Shown piece by piece: positions 37,790 to 45,826 of a stretch of DNA of 54,181 nucleotides. Positions within the stretch are counted from its first letter, which is position 1, and every line of letters starts with the position of its first letter. The position numbers and the translations under genes are program-made. Below the pieces are notes generated by a model. It worked only from the letters and a program-made list of their open reading frames with translations. It was not told the DNA's origin and did no database searches. Origin of the DNA: a virus. The stretch covers positions 1 to 54,181 of IMG/VR virus record IMGVR_UViG_3300036852_000023; one strand, given 5' to 3'.

Positions 37790-38768
37790 GGGTAGCTCCT
37801 TCGTCAAAGTCAAAAGAATGGTTTTCTTCAATGTCTTTCTGCCCTGCCGCTGCCATTTTTACGTTCTTCACAGCCTGGCGGTAATAGCTTGGTTTCAGTT
37901 CCGCACCTATGCCACGGCGACCAAGCATTACTGGCGAATAGACTTCGCTGCCAACACCCATAAAAGGAGTAAAGACAGTTTCGCCAGGATTGGTGCGAAG
38001 AACAACGCAACGGTCAATGACATCTAGCTGCAATGGGTGGACATGCTTCTCGTCCTCGCTATCGCGTGCTTCACGATATGGGAGAACACGCCCCATCCGA
38101 ATATCATCCCACATGCAGTCAGCGTATTGTCGCCAAATCCAATGAGAAAAACGGTTCTCGGTTTGCTTACCTTTCCATCCACGATAAGAAAGAATGTCCG
38201 ATGGCATTAACCGTTCGCCTGCATAATCAAGCAGCCCGACTGGATGTTGCACCGGTACCTGATTTTTACCGTCACGCCGAAACAGTAGGAGATAATCAGC
38301 GGAAGCAATCCCGCAATCAATCGAATCGGCCACTAATGAGGCATGCGCTAGATTCTTCTGCATGGTGCGCAAACGCACCTCCAAAGGTTCCTTCCAGATT
38401 GCGTGCCGCCCGGCATACTTCCAACCTTCGCGCTCGTGCAGTCGAATGATGTCGCCCGGGAAGTCGCGGTAGGAATCGGTGCCACTGTTGGATCGCGGCA
38501 CGTCCATACAATGAACACAACTCATCCGGCCAGGCATAGTAATTCTGGCCAACTCTCGAACTACGAAAGTGTAATGGTCAAAAAATCCATCGTAATCGTC
38601 GCAGTTGGATAGATCGCGCTCATTGCTGCTGTAATGATACAATCCCCCAAATGGCGGGCTATAAACTGAGAGATGTATTGAAGCTTCCGGCATTGACTGC
38701 ATAATTTCTACGCAATCAGAATTGTATACAGCAAACTTGTCGGTCACGCACTGATCAATTACAGCCAT
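37773..38768 (-). CDS. DNA methyltransferase (N4/N6 amino type)
   Basis: This 331-residue enzyme has motif IV SPPFGGLYHYSS near residue 37 and motif I FMGVGSE near residue 275, so the motifs run in beta-class order with the target region between them. SPPF is an atypical form of SPPY/SPPW, which is common in phage enzymes of this type. The C-terminus contains GRRGIGAELKPSYY, where the Glu is expected in the AdoMet-binding motif. It is coupled to the SNF2 helicase gene and would protect phage DNA or change its packaging or expression. Confidence 0.85.
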   Translation of the reverse strand: MAVIDQCVTDKFAVYNSDCVEIMQSMPEASIHLSVYSPPFGGLYHYSSNERDLSNCDDYDGFFDHYTFVVRELARITMPGRMSCVHCMDVPRSNSGTDSYRDFPGDIIRLHEREGWKYAGRHAIWKEPLEVRLRTMQKNLAHASLVADSIDCGIASADYLLLFRRDGKNQVPVQHPVGLLDYAGERLMPSDILSYRGWKGKQTENRFSHWIWRQYADCMWDDIRMGRVLPYREARDSEDEKHVHPLQLDVIDRCVVLRTNPGETVFTPFMGVGSEVYSPVMLGRRGIGAELKPSYYRQAVKNVKMAAAGQKDIEENHSFDFDEGATHERMD

Positions 38769-40132
38769 GTCGGCAACTCCATTTTTTTGGTCATATTGTT
38801 GATGCGGTCAATTGCGGTAGCCTGGTTCATTTCGGCAACCAGCCGCGAGAACATCTCATCAGCCTGCGCCGCCTTGCGCTGCAGGTTCTTCATTACGCCT
38901 AGCTCACCTTCGGTCGTAACAATATCCACCGTTACCGGTCGCTTTTGGCCAAAGCGCCAGTTGCGTCGCACGAGTTGGTAATACTGCTCGAACGAGTGTG
39001 AAGGAAAAACAACAGCATGATTGCAATGCTGAAAATTCAGGCCAAGTGCGCCGATCTTCGGTTTGGTGATTAGAACCCTAGCTTTACCTTCTGCAAAGGC
39101 AGTTAGCTTATCTTCCTTGGCATCGTCGCTGTCGGTACCGGATACTTGCACAGCATCAGGAATCAGTTTTTCCAGTAGATCGCCTTCGTCATTCAGATGA
39201 CACCATACATTAGCAGGTTGTCCAGTATGGTTGACCAGCGCAGCCACTTTCTCGCACCGTTCCTCAACGCTTCGCCGTCTTTCTTCGCGCTGTTCTTTGA
39301 GCCCGACCGCTGGCAGCGCAAACAGCATCCCATCGCGTAATTCCTGAACATCCACTAGATGTTCGACCTCATGAAGTGCCGGCAGCACGAAACGACTATC
39401 GTCGTAACCTAGGTCAGAGGGCTTACGCACTGCCATCGCCCATGAACAAACCCAGCGCCAGAACGGCAATTCGGCGTGCCCCTTCAAGCGCCATTTGATC
39501 ACCTCGCCGTGCATGCGGCCGGTGGCGCTGTTGTTCAGGTCGTTTTTGAAAAATCGGTTGAGCATGTCCATGTGGCCCATGTATCCCAATGCCTCGGAAC
39601 TAGTGCCTAGTTCGATGTAATCATTCGGCGCGGCGGTGGCGGTCTGTAGCAAGCGGAACTCCATCTTGCGCAGGAATGCGGTAGTTTGCCCACGCCGTGC
39701 ACCGGCGAAATTCTTCAAGATCGAACTTTCATCGGCCACCGCGCCTGCGAAGTCGTTCGGGTTGAAATAATGCAGCCGCTCATAGTTTGCCACCAAGATA
39801 TGATCGCCAGGTCTAAGTACGCCATCCCGGCACAAGCGCGCCTGAATACCGAATTTCTCAGCCTCGTGAATGGTCTGCTGACCGACTGCTGGTGGCGTCA
39901 AGTAGATCACCGGTTTCATGCGCTTGCGCACCACGTTGGACGCCCATACCAAACCAGTCGGTGTCTTGCCCAGCCCGCAATCGGCAAAGTTAGCCCCGCG
40001 TCCCTTGCGAAGTTGGAAATCAACCATGTGCTTCTGGAAATCAAATAGGAAATCTGGCAAGAAAGTTGGCTCAAATCCGCTATTTGCCCCGCCTTGCGTC
40101 TTTGAGTGAATGAAAGCTGAGTAATCGCTCAC
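38759..40132 (-). CDS. SNF2/DEAD-like helicase
   Basis: This 457-residue protein has helicase motifs in order: Walker A FADCGLGKTPTGL near residue 53, motif II DESS in VADESSILKNF near 135, motif III ATAAPND near 163, and motif VI QLVRRNWRFGQKRPV near 400. The GLGKT and QxxRRxxRxGQ motifs are typical of SNF2-type translocases. It overlaps the methyltransferase gene by ten bases, so the pair is translated together. Similar pairs are seen in other phages and may form a modification or anti-restriction unit. Confidence 0.88.
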   Translation of the reverse strand: MSDYSAFIHSKTQGGANSGFEPTFLPDFLFDFQKHMVDFQLRKGRGANFADCGLGKTPTGLVWASNVVRKRMKPVIYLTPPAVGQQTIHEAEKFGIQARLCRDGVLRPGDHILVANYERLHYFNPNDFAGAVADESSILKNFAGARRGQTTAFLRKMEFRLLQTATAAPNDYIELGTSSEALGYMGHMDMLNRFFKNDLNNSATGRMHGEVIKWRLKGHAELPFWRWVCSWAMAVRKPSDLGYDDSRFVLPALHEVEHLVDVQELRDGMLFALPAVGLKEQREERRRSVEERCEKVAALVNHTGQPANVWCHLNDEGDLLEKLIPDAVQVSGTDSDDAKEDKLTAFAEGKARVLITKPKIGALGLNFQHCNHAVVFPSHSFEQYYQLVRRNWRFGQKRPVTVDIVTTEGELGVMKNLQRKAAQADEMFSRLVAEMNQATAIDRINNMTKKMELPTWL

Positions 40133-40150
40133 AAATTATCCTTAGAAAAA

Positions 40151-40175
40151 TTCGCCCCATCAGAGACAGGGCGAA
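40151..40175 (-). terminator. Intrinsic terminator on the - strand before the helicase gene
   Basis: Read on -, TTCGCCC pairs with GGGCGAA around an 11-base loop and is followed by TTTTT. It lies between the 40183 gene and the helicase start, so early transcripts from the regulatory region would partly stop here. Read-through or an antitermination factor would then control the helicase-methyltransferase pair. Confidence 0.85.
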
Positions 40176-40182
40176 AGGTCGC

Positions 40183-40692
40183 TCAATGCAGGTTTATTTT
40201 CAGCTTTTCCCCTTCGCCGCCTTCCTGCTGTTCCTGTTCCAACTTCATGCGCGCCAGGATTACCGCATAGCGCGGCTCTCCTCTCAGCTTTCGCTTGTAG
40301 CCCTTTTGCTCTAGCTCCTGGGCGTCTAGGTGCTCTTGTACCCGTTCTACTGGTAGACCGTCTGCCTCGGCAATCGCCAAGGCCAGATCAGTAACCCCAC
40401 CCTTCCGCGTCGTGCTGCCCATTCTGGACGGGAACCCGCCGCGATCCATAATCTCTCTTGCGTGCTGCACTGCCTTTTTGGCAGCGTCTACGCCTACCGC
40501 AGTCTTGAGAATCTTGCTAAATACTGCCTCCATGCCTGCGGCCACCCATCGCGGGAATTGCTCCTGGTTGGCGTGAAGCATCACTCTCGTCTTGTCAGCG
40601 AATGTGATCTCCATCGTCACCGAGCCGTCAGGCAAGATATTGGTTTGTTTGTGTTGGACTTTTGCTCCTTTGATTGGGGAAGCGTTGTTCAT
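40183..40692 (-). CDS. Hypothetical early protein (169 aa)
   Basis: The N-terminus is beta-like (GSVTMEITFADKTRVMLHAN) and the middle is helical with a FSKILKTAVGVDAAKKAVQH segment; the C-terminus is charged with repeated Gln and Glu. It lies between an upstream 65-residue gene and a terminator. I recognise no family. An early regulatory role is suggested only by position. Confidence 0.65.
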   Translation of the reverse strand: MNNASPIKGAKVQHKQTNILPDGSVTMEITFADKTRVMLHANQEQFPRWVAAGMEAVFSKILKTAVGVDAAKKAVQHAREIMDRGGFPSRMGSTTRKGGVTDLALAIAEADGLPVERVQEHLDAQELEQKGYKRKLRGEPRYAVILARMKLEQEQQEGGEGEKLKINLH

Positions 40693-40705
40693 GGTGTGTT
40701 ACCTC

Positions 40706-40903
40706 TTACATCAGTGCCGCGCCTGCTTTCAGCTCATCAATGCGCGCAGACGCCAAACGCGCAAGGTACTTCAGGATGAGCCGCCTGGCCGTGCTCTTGG
40801 TGAGATCGGCCATCAAAATGTATCCTTCCCTCATCCATGCCAAAGTCTGCATGCTTTCAATGGTACAAATCAGACCCTCAAGAAATTCGTCGTGGTGCGT
40901 CAT
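40706..40903 (-). CDS. Small early protein (65 aa)
   Basis: The ATG at 40903 follows TTGGAG. The protein MTHHDEFLEGLICTIESMQT is helical, with a Lys and Arg-rich ARRLILKYLARLASARI segment and an ALM end. It is the first gene transcribed leftward from the central control region. No family is known to me. Confidence 0.62.
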   Translation of the reverse strand: MTHHDEFLEGLICTIESMQTLAWMREGYILMADLTKSTARRLILKYLARLASARIDELKAGAALM

Positions 40904-40968
40904 GATCGTCTCCAAGTGTTTTCTTTCTGAGTGCAACGTAAAGATAGTGCGGCCTTTCAAGATAAGCA

Positions 40969-41025
40969 AGTACATTTTGCATGTACTATGGGGTATTTGC
41001 GTAAGTACAACAACAGGACTATGAT
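40969..41025. promoter_or_regulatory. Central control region: rightward early promoter and operator-like repeats
   Basis: A rightward promoter TTGCGT (40997-41002), 17 bases, TATGAT (41020-41025) lies upstream of the YdaS/Cro gene. The sequence AGTACA at 40969-40974 forms an inverted repeat with TGTACT at 40982-40987 across seven bases, and a third AGTACA is at 41004-41009 inside the promoter spacer. These fit operator half-sites for the neighbouring Cro-like protein. I find no convincing leftward -10 in the same interval. Confidence 0.62.
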
Positions 41026-41055
41026 AGCAAATACTGTCTGCTAAGGGGAAGATAT

Positions 41056-41289
41056 ATGGCTAAGAAACCAGGAATTCACAAGGCAATCAATCGGTTAGGC
41101 GGGGCTACGGCGCTGGCCCGCGCCATCAACGAGCACAAGCCAAAGAAGCCGTGCAGCCGTCAGTTGGTCGAGCACTGGCAAAACAAGGGCTCGCCATCGC
41201 CGCATTGGGTTATTTTGATCGAGAAGGCCAGCGGCATCCCTCGCCATGAGTTGCGGCCCGACATCTACCCGGACCCAGCCTCAGAGTAA
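41056..41289 (+). CDS. YdaS/Cro-family transcriptional regulator
   Basis: This 77-residue helix-turn-helix protein begins MAKKPGIHKAINRLGGATAL and ends with RHELRPDIYPDPASE. The ATALARAIN... pattern and the RHELRPDIYP C-terminus are characteristic of YdaS-like Cro regulators. AAGGGGAAG precedes the ATG. It would repress promoters in the adjacent control region. No partner repressor gene is visible. Confidence 0.85.
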   Translation: MAKKPGIHKAINRLGGATALARAINEHKPKKPCSRQLVEHWQNKGSPSPHWVILIEKASGIPRHELRPDIYPDPASE

Positions 41290-41323
41290 CAATAGCGTCC
41301 TGATTTCAAAATGAGGGTGTCAC

Positions 41324-41506
41324 ATGCCAGACGTTATTGATGAAATCATTACGCATTGTAAGAGGCTACAGCTAAAAGGTTATCTTGGGCTCTATGCAAT
41401 AGCTAAGCAATTGTTGCTTGATGCGCAGGACGATGGCGAATATCCGGCTGATCCAGCCGCATATGATGTAGCCATTAAGCGAATTACAAAAGCTCTTGGT
41501 ATCTAG
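41324..41506 (+). CDS. Hypothetical protein (60 aa)
   Basis: This short helical protein (VIDEIITHCKRLQLKGYLGL) lies between the regulator and the initiator gene and ends two bases before it. It occupies the position of lambda cII, but lacks an obvious helix-turn-helix. No family is recognised. Confidence 0.6.
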   Translation: MPDVIDEIITHCKRLQLKGYLGLYAIAKQLLLDAQDDGEYPADPAAYDVAIKRITKALGI

Positions 41507-41508
41507 CT

Positions 41509-42282
41509 ATGAGCTTTCAAGCATTGGCTTGGGCTGTAGAACAGAAATGCTCATCATCGGGACAAAAATTGGTCCTGCTGATGTTGGCTAACTATTGTAA
41601 CTCGCATAGCGGGCAATGTAATCCTTCCCATCAGCGATTGGCAGAAGAATGTTGTATGGGCATTTCTACTCTAAAAAATCATCTGTCAGCATTGTCAGAT
41701 ATGGGTTTGATTCGCATTGACCGCGTTAAACAGAATGGCGTAAATCTGCCAAATCAGTATTGGTTAAATATTGACCTAGTAGGTCAGAATCTGGCTGAGG
41801 TAGGTCAGAATCTGGCTGAGGGTGGGTCAGAATCTGACGGAGGGGTAGGTCAGAATCTGGCTACAAACCTAGAACTTAAACCAGGAATAGAACCTATATC
41901 TTGTGGAAATCCCTTGTCACCGTCTGACGACGATGACTTGCCGCAGGATGGGAAGCCATCGCAATCAGCCCCATATCGTGATCTGATGACCGTCTACAAC
42001 GAAGTTCTTGGAGAACAATTGCCAAAGGCACTTACCATGAACGCCAGTCGTAAACAGGCACTTAAAGCTCGTTGGCGAGAAATGATCGGAAGCGTGGGGC
42101 CAGGAGGGGAGATTCGCTATGAAGATCGGGAGAGTGGGATAAATTGGTGGAGACGGTTTTTCAAGAAGGTCATGTACAACCCACATTGGATGGGGGCTAA
42201 TGATCGCGGTTGGCGCGCAGATTTTGACTGGATCATAAAGCCAAACAATTTCACGAAAATTCTGGAATATCGGAAAGGCTGA
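41509..42282 (+). CDS. Replication initiator, O-like (winged helix N-terminus)
   Basis: This 257-residue protein has an N-terminal winged-helix domain (QKLVLLMLANYCNSHSGQCN, then HQRLAEECCMGISTLKNHLS and a MGLIRIDR wing) like HTH_36 initiators. The middle is a repeated VGQNLAEV/VGQNLAEG linker encoded by iterons, and the C-terminus has RDLMTVYNEVLGEQLPKAL and INWWRRFFKKV, seen in helicase-loader-linked proteins. It is followed directly by DnaB, giving an O-then-helicase order. It probably binds its own coding iterons and recruits DnaB. Confidence 0.82.
   Translation: MSFQALAWAVEQKCSSSGQKLVLLMLANYCNSHSGQCNPSHQRLAEECCMGISTLKNHLSALSDMGLIRIDRVKQNGVNLPNQYWLNIDLVGQNLAEVGQNLAEGGSESDGGVGQNLATNLELKPGIEPISCGNPLSPSDDDDLPQDGKPSQSAPYRDLMTVYNEVLGEQLPKALTMNASRKQALKARWREMIGSVGPGGEIRYEDRESGINWWRRFFKKVMYNPHWMGANDRGWRADFDWIIKPNNFTKILEYRKG
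41779..41862 (+). other. Putative replication origin: four iterons inside the initiator gene
   Basis: Four direct copies of an 18-base element GTAGGTCAGAATCTGGCT lie at 41779-41796, 41800-41817, 41822-41839 (diverged: GTGGGTCAGAATCTGACG) and 41845-41862. Centres are 21-23 bases apart, about two helical turns, which places all copies on one face. The arrangement matches lambda, where ori iterons sit inside gene O. The sequence after the last copy is A-rich (ACAAACCTAGAACTTAAACC). Simple repeated-linker coding is the alternative. Confidence 0.65.
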
Positions 42283-42284
42283 CT

Positions 42285-43649
42285 ATGCTTGACGATCTAC
42301 CGTTGCTAGCCAACATTGAGGCGGAACAGAACGTGCTCGGCGCTTTGCTCATGGAAGATGCAGCATGGGATGCTATTGCTGAGCTTATCTGCGAAAGTGA
42401 CTTCTACCGTATGGAGCATGCTGTAATTTTCCGGCATGTTGCCAAACTCGTAAAAGCGGGGCAGAGAATTGATGTGGTTTCCGTTTCCAACAGCCTTGAC
42501 GAGTCGGGCGTGAATGACCAAGTCGGCGGCATTGCCTACCTAGCAACAATGCAGCAGAACACGCCATCCGCCCGCAATATCCGGCGCTATGCAGAAATTG
42601 TGCTAGAGCGAAGCCGTGAGCGTAGGTTATTGCTGTCTAGTGACAAGATTTCTAAATTAGCTATGGAGCGCGAGGGGAGAACCTTGCTAGACCGCCTAGG
42701 AGAGGCACAGAAGCTACTAGAATCAATTGGGGCGACGGAAACGAGCCAGCGTGAAATGAGCGCAGCAGAAGCCATGCATGCATGCGTAAGAGCTATTCAG
42801 GAGCGCATTGACCGGCCAGACGGCGTGCTTGGTGGGTTGCCTACCGGGTTAAGTGCTCTTGATGAACAATTGGATGGGTTGCGGGACGGTGAACTAATTG
42901 TAGTCGGTGGACGACCATCCATGGGTAAGAGCTGCATTGGCGAAATGATTTCCCGTGTCAATGCCATGCAAGGGCGGTCAGTTAGATTGCAGTCCTATGA
43001 AATGCCAGCTCCCGACATCATGGCTAGATCATCAGCCGCAAGCATGGGTATTAAACTTGAAAATATCCGCAAAGCTAGAATGACAATGGAGGAATACGAG
43101 TTATTCGCCGCATTTGTCAGTCAAGCGCATGAATGGAAATTATTTATTGATGATGAGCCAGCTAGGATTGACAAAATCATGAGTCGCGCCAGGGTTCATA
43201 AGCGGATGAGGGGACTAGATTTGCTGGTTATTGACCATCTTCATTTGATCCCGCGACCTGGTCGGAATGAAGTTCAGGAGCTAGGCGATATTACCGCGCA
43301 GCTAAAGAGACTGGCTACCGAACTCCAAATCCCCGTTGTGCTCCTTGCGCAATTGAATCGAGGTCCAACACAGGGGGCGATGCGTGCCCCGACTTTAACG
43401 GACCTGCGCGGGTCTGGTGCGATTGAGCAAGATGCAGATGTAGTGCTTTTCCCTCATCGGGCCGGATATTACGATGAAAATGTTCCACCTGGCGAGGCAG
43501 AGATTATTATTGCAAAGCATCGCAATGGGCCGGTTGGAGTTGTTGGAGTTGGCTGGCGAGGGGATTTCGTGAGGTTTCAAAACAAGATTCCGACAGATTG
43601 GAACCCACCAAAACGCCATGTTGCAAATCAATGGGATGAGGACTTATGA
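42285..43649 (+). CDS. dnaB: Replicative DNA helicase, DnaB-like
   Basis: This 454-residue protein has an N-terminal DnaB domain (EQNVLGALLMEDAAWDAI, DVVSVSNSLDESG) and a RecA-like C-terminal domain with Walker A GGRPSMGKS near residue 207, Walker B LLVIDHLHL near 318 and the sensor region LAQLNRGP near 350. It would form the hexameric fork helicase and is loaded with the upstream initiator. The size and motif order are complete, so the phage seems independent of the host helicase for fork opening. Confidence 0.95.
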   Translation: MLDDLPLLANIEAEQNVLGALLMEDAAWDAIAELICESDFYRMEHAVIFRHVAKLVKAGQRIDVVSVSNSLDESGVNDQVGGIAYLATMQQNTPSARNIRRYAEIVLERSRERRLLLSSDKISKLAMEREGRTLLDRLGEAQKLLESIGATETSQREMSAAEAMHACVRAIQERIDRPDGVLGGLPTGLSALDEQLDGLRDGELIVVGGRPSMGKSCIGEMISRVNAMQGRSVRLQSYEMPAPDIMARSSAASMGIKLENIRKARMTMEEYELFAAFVSQAHEWKLFIDDEPARIDKIMSRARVHKRMRGLDLLVIDHLHLIPRPGRNEVQELGDITAQLKRLATELQIPVVLLAQLNRGPTQGAMRAPTLTDLRGSGAIEQDADVVLFPHRAGYYDENVPPGEAEIIIAKHRNGPVGVVGVGWRGDFVRFQNKIPTDWNPPKRHVANQWDEDL

Positions 43650-43840
43650 ACAAACCATCATGGGGAAATTCGCCTGAGTGGGCCAAATATTTGGCTATGG
43701 ATGACTGTGGCACATGGTGTTGGTATGAAGAAAAGCCAGAATATTGCCATGGATTTTGGTTTTCTTCTGCTGGACTTTGGGTTGCAGCAGCTAATACCCT
43801 GCCAGAAGCCGATGTCACGCTTGAGGCGCGGCCAGAATGA
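43646..43840 (+). CDS. Hypothetical Trp-rich protein (64 aa)
   Basis: ATGA overlap with the helicase gene at the start and another overlap with the nuclease at the end lock it in the operon. The protein has an aromatic, Cys-containing middle (AMDDCGTWCWYEEKPEYC) that might coordinate metal. The function is unknown. Confidence 0.62.
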   Translation: MNKPSWGNSPEWAKYLAMDDCGTWCWYEEKPEYCHGFWFSSAGLWVAAANTLPEADVTLEARPE

Positions 43841-44214
43841 GCGAGTTCGACCATCAGAAGGCTTTGATTGATTGGGCCAGACTCCCCACCATCCAAGCCA
43901 AATATCCAGGCATAGACCTGCTCCACGCGTCCTTAAATGGCGTAAAACTGACGCCAGCACAGGCAGGCAAGGCCAAGGCCAGCGGCATGCTGGCGGGCGT
44001 GTACGACCTGTGCCTGCCTGTGGCGCGTGGAATCTTTCACGGCTGCTACCTGGAACTTAAGTATGGCAAGAATCGGCTTACTAAAGATCAGGTATGGTTC
44101 GGCAATAGGCTGGCGAGCGAAGGATGGTACACGGCCTGCTGCTGGTCGTGGACTGAGGCACAGGAGCTGCTAATTGACTACCTTAGCCAGGGAGCGTTCC
44201 ATGCGCCTGCTTGA
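43837..44214 (+). CDS. VRR-NUC domain nuclease (125 aa)
   Basis: The compact VRR-NUC fold is visible: GVKLTPAQAGKAKASGM, then GVYDLCLPVARG with the conserved Asp, CYLELKYGKNRLTKDQ with the Glu and Lys of the active site, and a final EGWYTACCWSW strand. Phage members are structure-specific or Holliday-junction-type nucleases. It sits directly after the helicase genes, which suits a role in processing replication or recombination intermediates. Confidence 0.85.
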   Translation: MSEFDHQKALIDWARLPTIQAKYPGIDLLHASLNGVKLTPAQAGKAKASGMLAGVYDLCLPVARGIFHGCYLELKYGKNRLTKDQVWFGNRLASEGWYTACCWSWTEAQELLIDYLSQGAFHAPA

Positions 44215-44518
44215 CGTATCTACACGTAACAATCCAAACACGTTTGCCCAAGTTGACGACGAGCTATACGAGGAACTAGCGCAATGGAAATGGTCGGCGC
44301 AAGTCTGCAACGGCCACATGCGCATCATCCGGTCAGTAGTCAAAGACGGCAAAAAGACTACGACTATTCTGCATCAATACATCATGGGCGGCTCGCGGCG
44401 CGGCATGATGATAGCGCACAAGGACGGCGATCCGCTCAATTGCCAGCGGTCTAACCTATACCGCATTTCGGCGGCTGAAGTGCTGGCTGGTCGGAAGTCG
44501 CCGCATTGGGGCAAGTAG
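44201..44518 (+). CDS. HNH-like endonuclease (105 aa)
   Basis: The ATG at 44201 (AGGGAGCG site) overlaps the VRR-NUC end by 14 bases. The protein contains the pattern LHQYIMGGSRRGMMIAHKDG, then NCQRSNLYRIS, which is an HNH core of the small free-standing type with the second histidine in AHKDG. The C-terminus is short. It is probably a homing nuclease, and some family members have lost activity. Confidence 0.7.
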   Translation: MRLLDVSTRNNPNTFAQVDDELYEELAQWKWSAQVCNGHMRIIRSVVKDGKKTTTILHQYIMGGSRRGMMIAHKDGDPLNCQRSNLYRISAAEVLAGRKSPHWGK

Positions 44519-44550
44519 TGTGTGATTGCAACAATATACGCAAAAATAAC

Positions 44551-44578
44551 TTGCACATATCCACCGCATGACTATACT
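44551..44578 (+). promoter_or_regulatory. Probable promoter downstream of the HNH gene
   Basis: TTGCAC (44551-44556), 16 bases and TATACT (44573-44578) form a good sigma-70 promoter. It reads into the 44618 gene after a leader of about 30 bases with an ATAGGAGC site. Further TTGCA-type words occur nearby (ATTGCAACAATATACG). Confidence 0.7.
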
Positions 44579-44617
44579 CACCATATCAACAACGCAGCGC
44601 ATATAGGAGCAAATATC

Positions 44618-44797
44618 ATGACATTCCACGTTTTCGCTAATGATTGCGATTTTGGCTTCATCAATGCCACTGATGAGCAGGAAGCAAAAGATAAGGCCGC
44701 TCAAATGGCTGGTTATAAATCCGAAGCTGACTTAGTAGAAAAATTGAATGCGCCTTCTGAATTGGTCGCAGTTTTCTACCATGCAATCAATATTTGA
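44618..44797 (+). CDS. Hypothetical protein (59 aa)
   Basis: The ATG at 44618 follows AGGAGC. The protein starts MTFHVFANDCDFGFINATDEQEA and contains a helical KDKAAQMAGYKSEADLVEKL segment. It is the first gene after a promoter and so may be expressed early and strongly. The family is unknown. Confidence 0.65.
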   Translation: MTFHVFANDCDFGFINATDEQEAKDKAAQMAGYKSEADLVEKLNAPSELVAVFYHAINI

Positions 44798-44808
44798 GAG
44801 CAATTTCC

Positions 44809-45000
44809 ATGGCCGTCAAACTCAGCAAAGAAGTAATGGAGATGGTGCAGACACTGCTGGATGTGCGCAACACTCTTGATGATGTGCTGGTTGATGCACG
44901 GCATACCAACGGTGTTGATGCATTGTTCATCCGCCAGGCCGCAGATAGTTCAATCAGTGCGATTGATATGGCGCTGGATTTGATTAAATACAACGATTAG
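44809..45000 (+). CDS. Hypothetical helical protein (63 aa)
   Basis: I start at ATG 44809; a TTG at 44794 overlapping the upstream stop is an alternative. The protein MAVKLSKEVMEMVQTLLDV is largely alpha-helical throughout. No motif is recognised. Confidence 0.6.
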   Translation: MAVKLSKEVMEMVQTLLDVRNTLDDVLVDARHTNGVDALFIRQAADSSISAIDMALDLIKYND

Positions 45001-45009
45001 GAGCGAAAC

Positions 45010-45126
45010 ATGACACGCGTTTTCATCTGCCTAGCCATACTGCTAGCAATTATCGTCGGACTTGTGGCCTACATCGCAGCCGCGCCTTTGCGGCATATCG
45101 CATCTGTTTTGGAGCGGCAGCCATGA
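45010..45126 (+). CDS. Small membrane peptide (38 aa)
   Basis: This hidden short gene has GGAGCG before the ATG, and its stop overlaps the next start. The product MTRVFICLAILLAIIVGLVA is one transmembrane segment with a short basic end. It may be a regulator of a membrane complex or a toxin-like peptide. The assignment depends on the good ribosome site and the overlap. Confidence 0.6.
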   Translation: MTRVFICLAILLAIIVGLVAYIAAAPLRHIASVLERQP

Positions 45127-45470
45127 GCAAACAGGAGCCGGTGGCGTTTTTGGTCGAGCGGCACTCTTTTCGTGTTTCGCCGCATGGTCAAGATGCAGAG
45201 GGTCATGACTGGCTAGAGGTGACAAACGATGGTGAGGCTGGATCATTTGCCGTCTACACCGCCGACTACGCCGAATCCCTGCGCCAGCAGCGGGATGAGC
45301 TGCTGACCTCACTGGAAAGTATCAGAGACGTGTTGGAATTTCACGAAGGCAGCGCTAAGCCTTTGCATGAAGGCGCGCATCCAAGCGTAATCATCAATGG
45401 CGACGACCATGCTCTGATGCTGGCCGATGCCCGCGCCGCCATCGCCAAAGCCAAGGAGCAAGACGCATGA
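45123..45470 (+). CDS. Hypothetical protein (115 aa)
   Basis: This gene overlaps both neighbours by four bases. The protein starts MSKQEPVAFLVERHSFRVS, then has AESLRQQRDELLTSLESIRD, a coiled-coil, and an ending DARAAIAKAKEQDA, the general pattern of short Ea22-like or DUF550-like phage early proteins. The function is unknown. Confidence 0.65.
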   Translation: MSKQEPVAFLVERHSFRVSPHGQDAEGHDWLEVTNDGEAGSFAVYTADYAESLRQQRDELLTSLESIRDVLEFHEGSAKPLHEGAHPSVIINGDDHALMLADARAAIAKAKEQDA

Positions 45471-45826
45471 TTGAAGAACGGACGTATGGCCGCGCCAAAA
45501 TGACGATGAATGATCTTATGGGTGGCGAAGGAATCGCGTCTTCTGCATCAATCACCCTAGACCTTGCAGAACACATCCGCGACCTGCAAGCGCAACTGGC
45601 GCAGAGCGAGGCGCGGGCGGCGGGGTTGGTGCCAAACGCTAATCGATATGAATTTCTGAAAGCGCGTTTCACCGGCTACGACTTTAACTGGATGCCAAGC
45701 GAGCAAGGGCTGATGGATGGCAAAGTCTGCGTAGTTTTTGAAGTAAGCCAAGACCACCGTGGTGGCCGCGATATTGACGAAGCCATTGATACCTACATCA
45801 GTGATACGGCAATGCGCCATGAGTAA
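45467..45826 (+). CDS. Hypothetical coiled-coil protein (119 aa)
   Basis: A helical LAEHIRDLQAQLAQSEARAA segment follows an N-terminal TYGRAKMTMNDLMGGEG stretch. The N-terminal 45 residues align by eye with the protein at 26226 (YGTGNLSLDDIHNVNG, then DLCKHIRELMAENAAL), so left and right arms share a domain. It overlaps ninB by eight bases. Confidence 0.62.
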   Translation: MIEERTYGRAKMTMNDLMGGEGIASSASITLDLAEHIRDLQAQLAQSEARAAGLVPNANRYEFLKARFTGYDFNWMPSEQGLMDGKVCVVFEVSQDHRGGRDIDEAIDTYISDTAMRHE

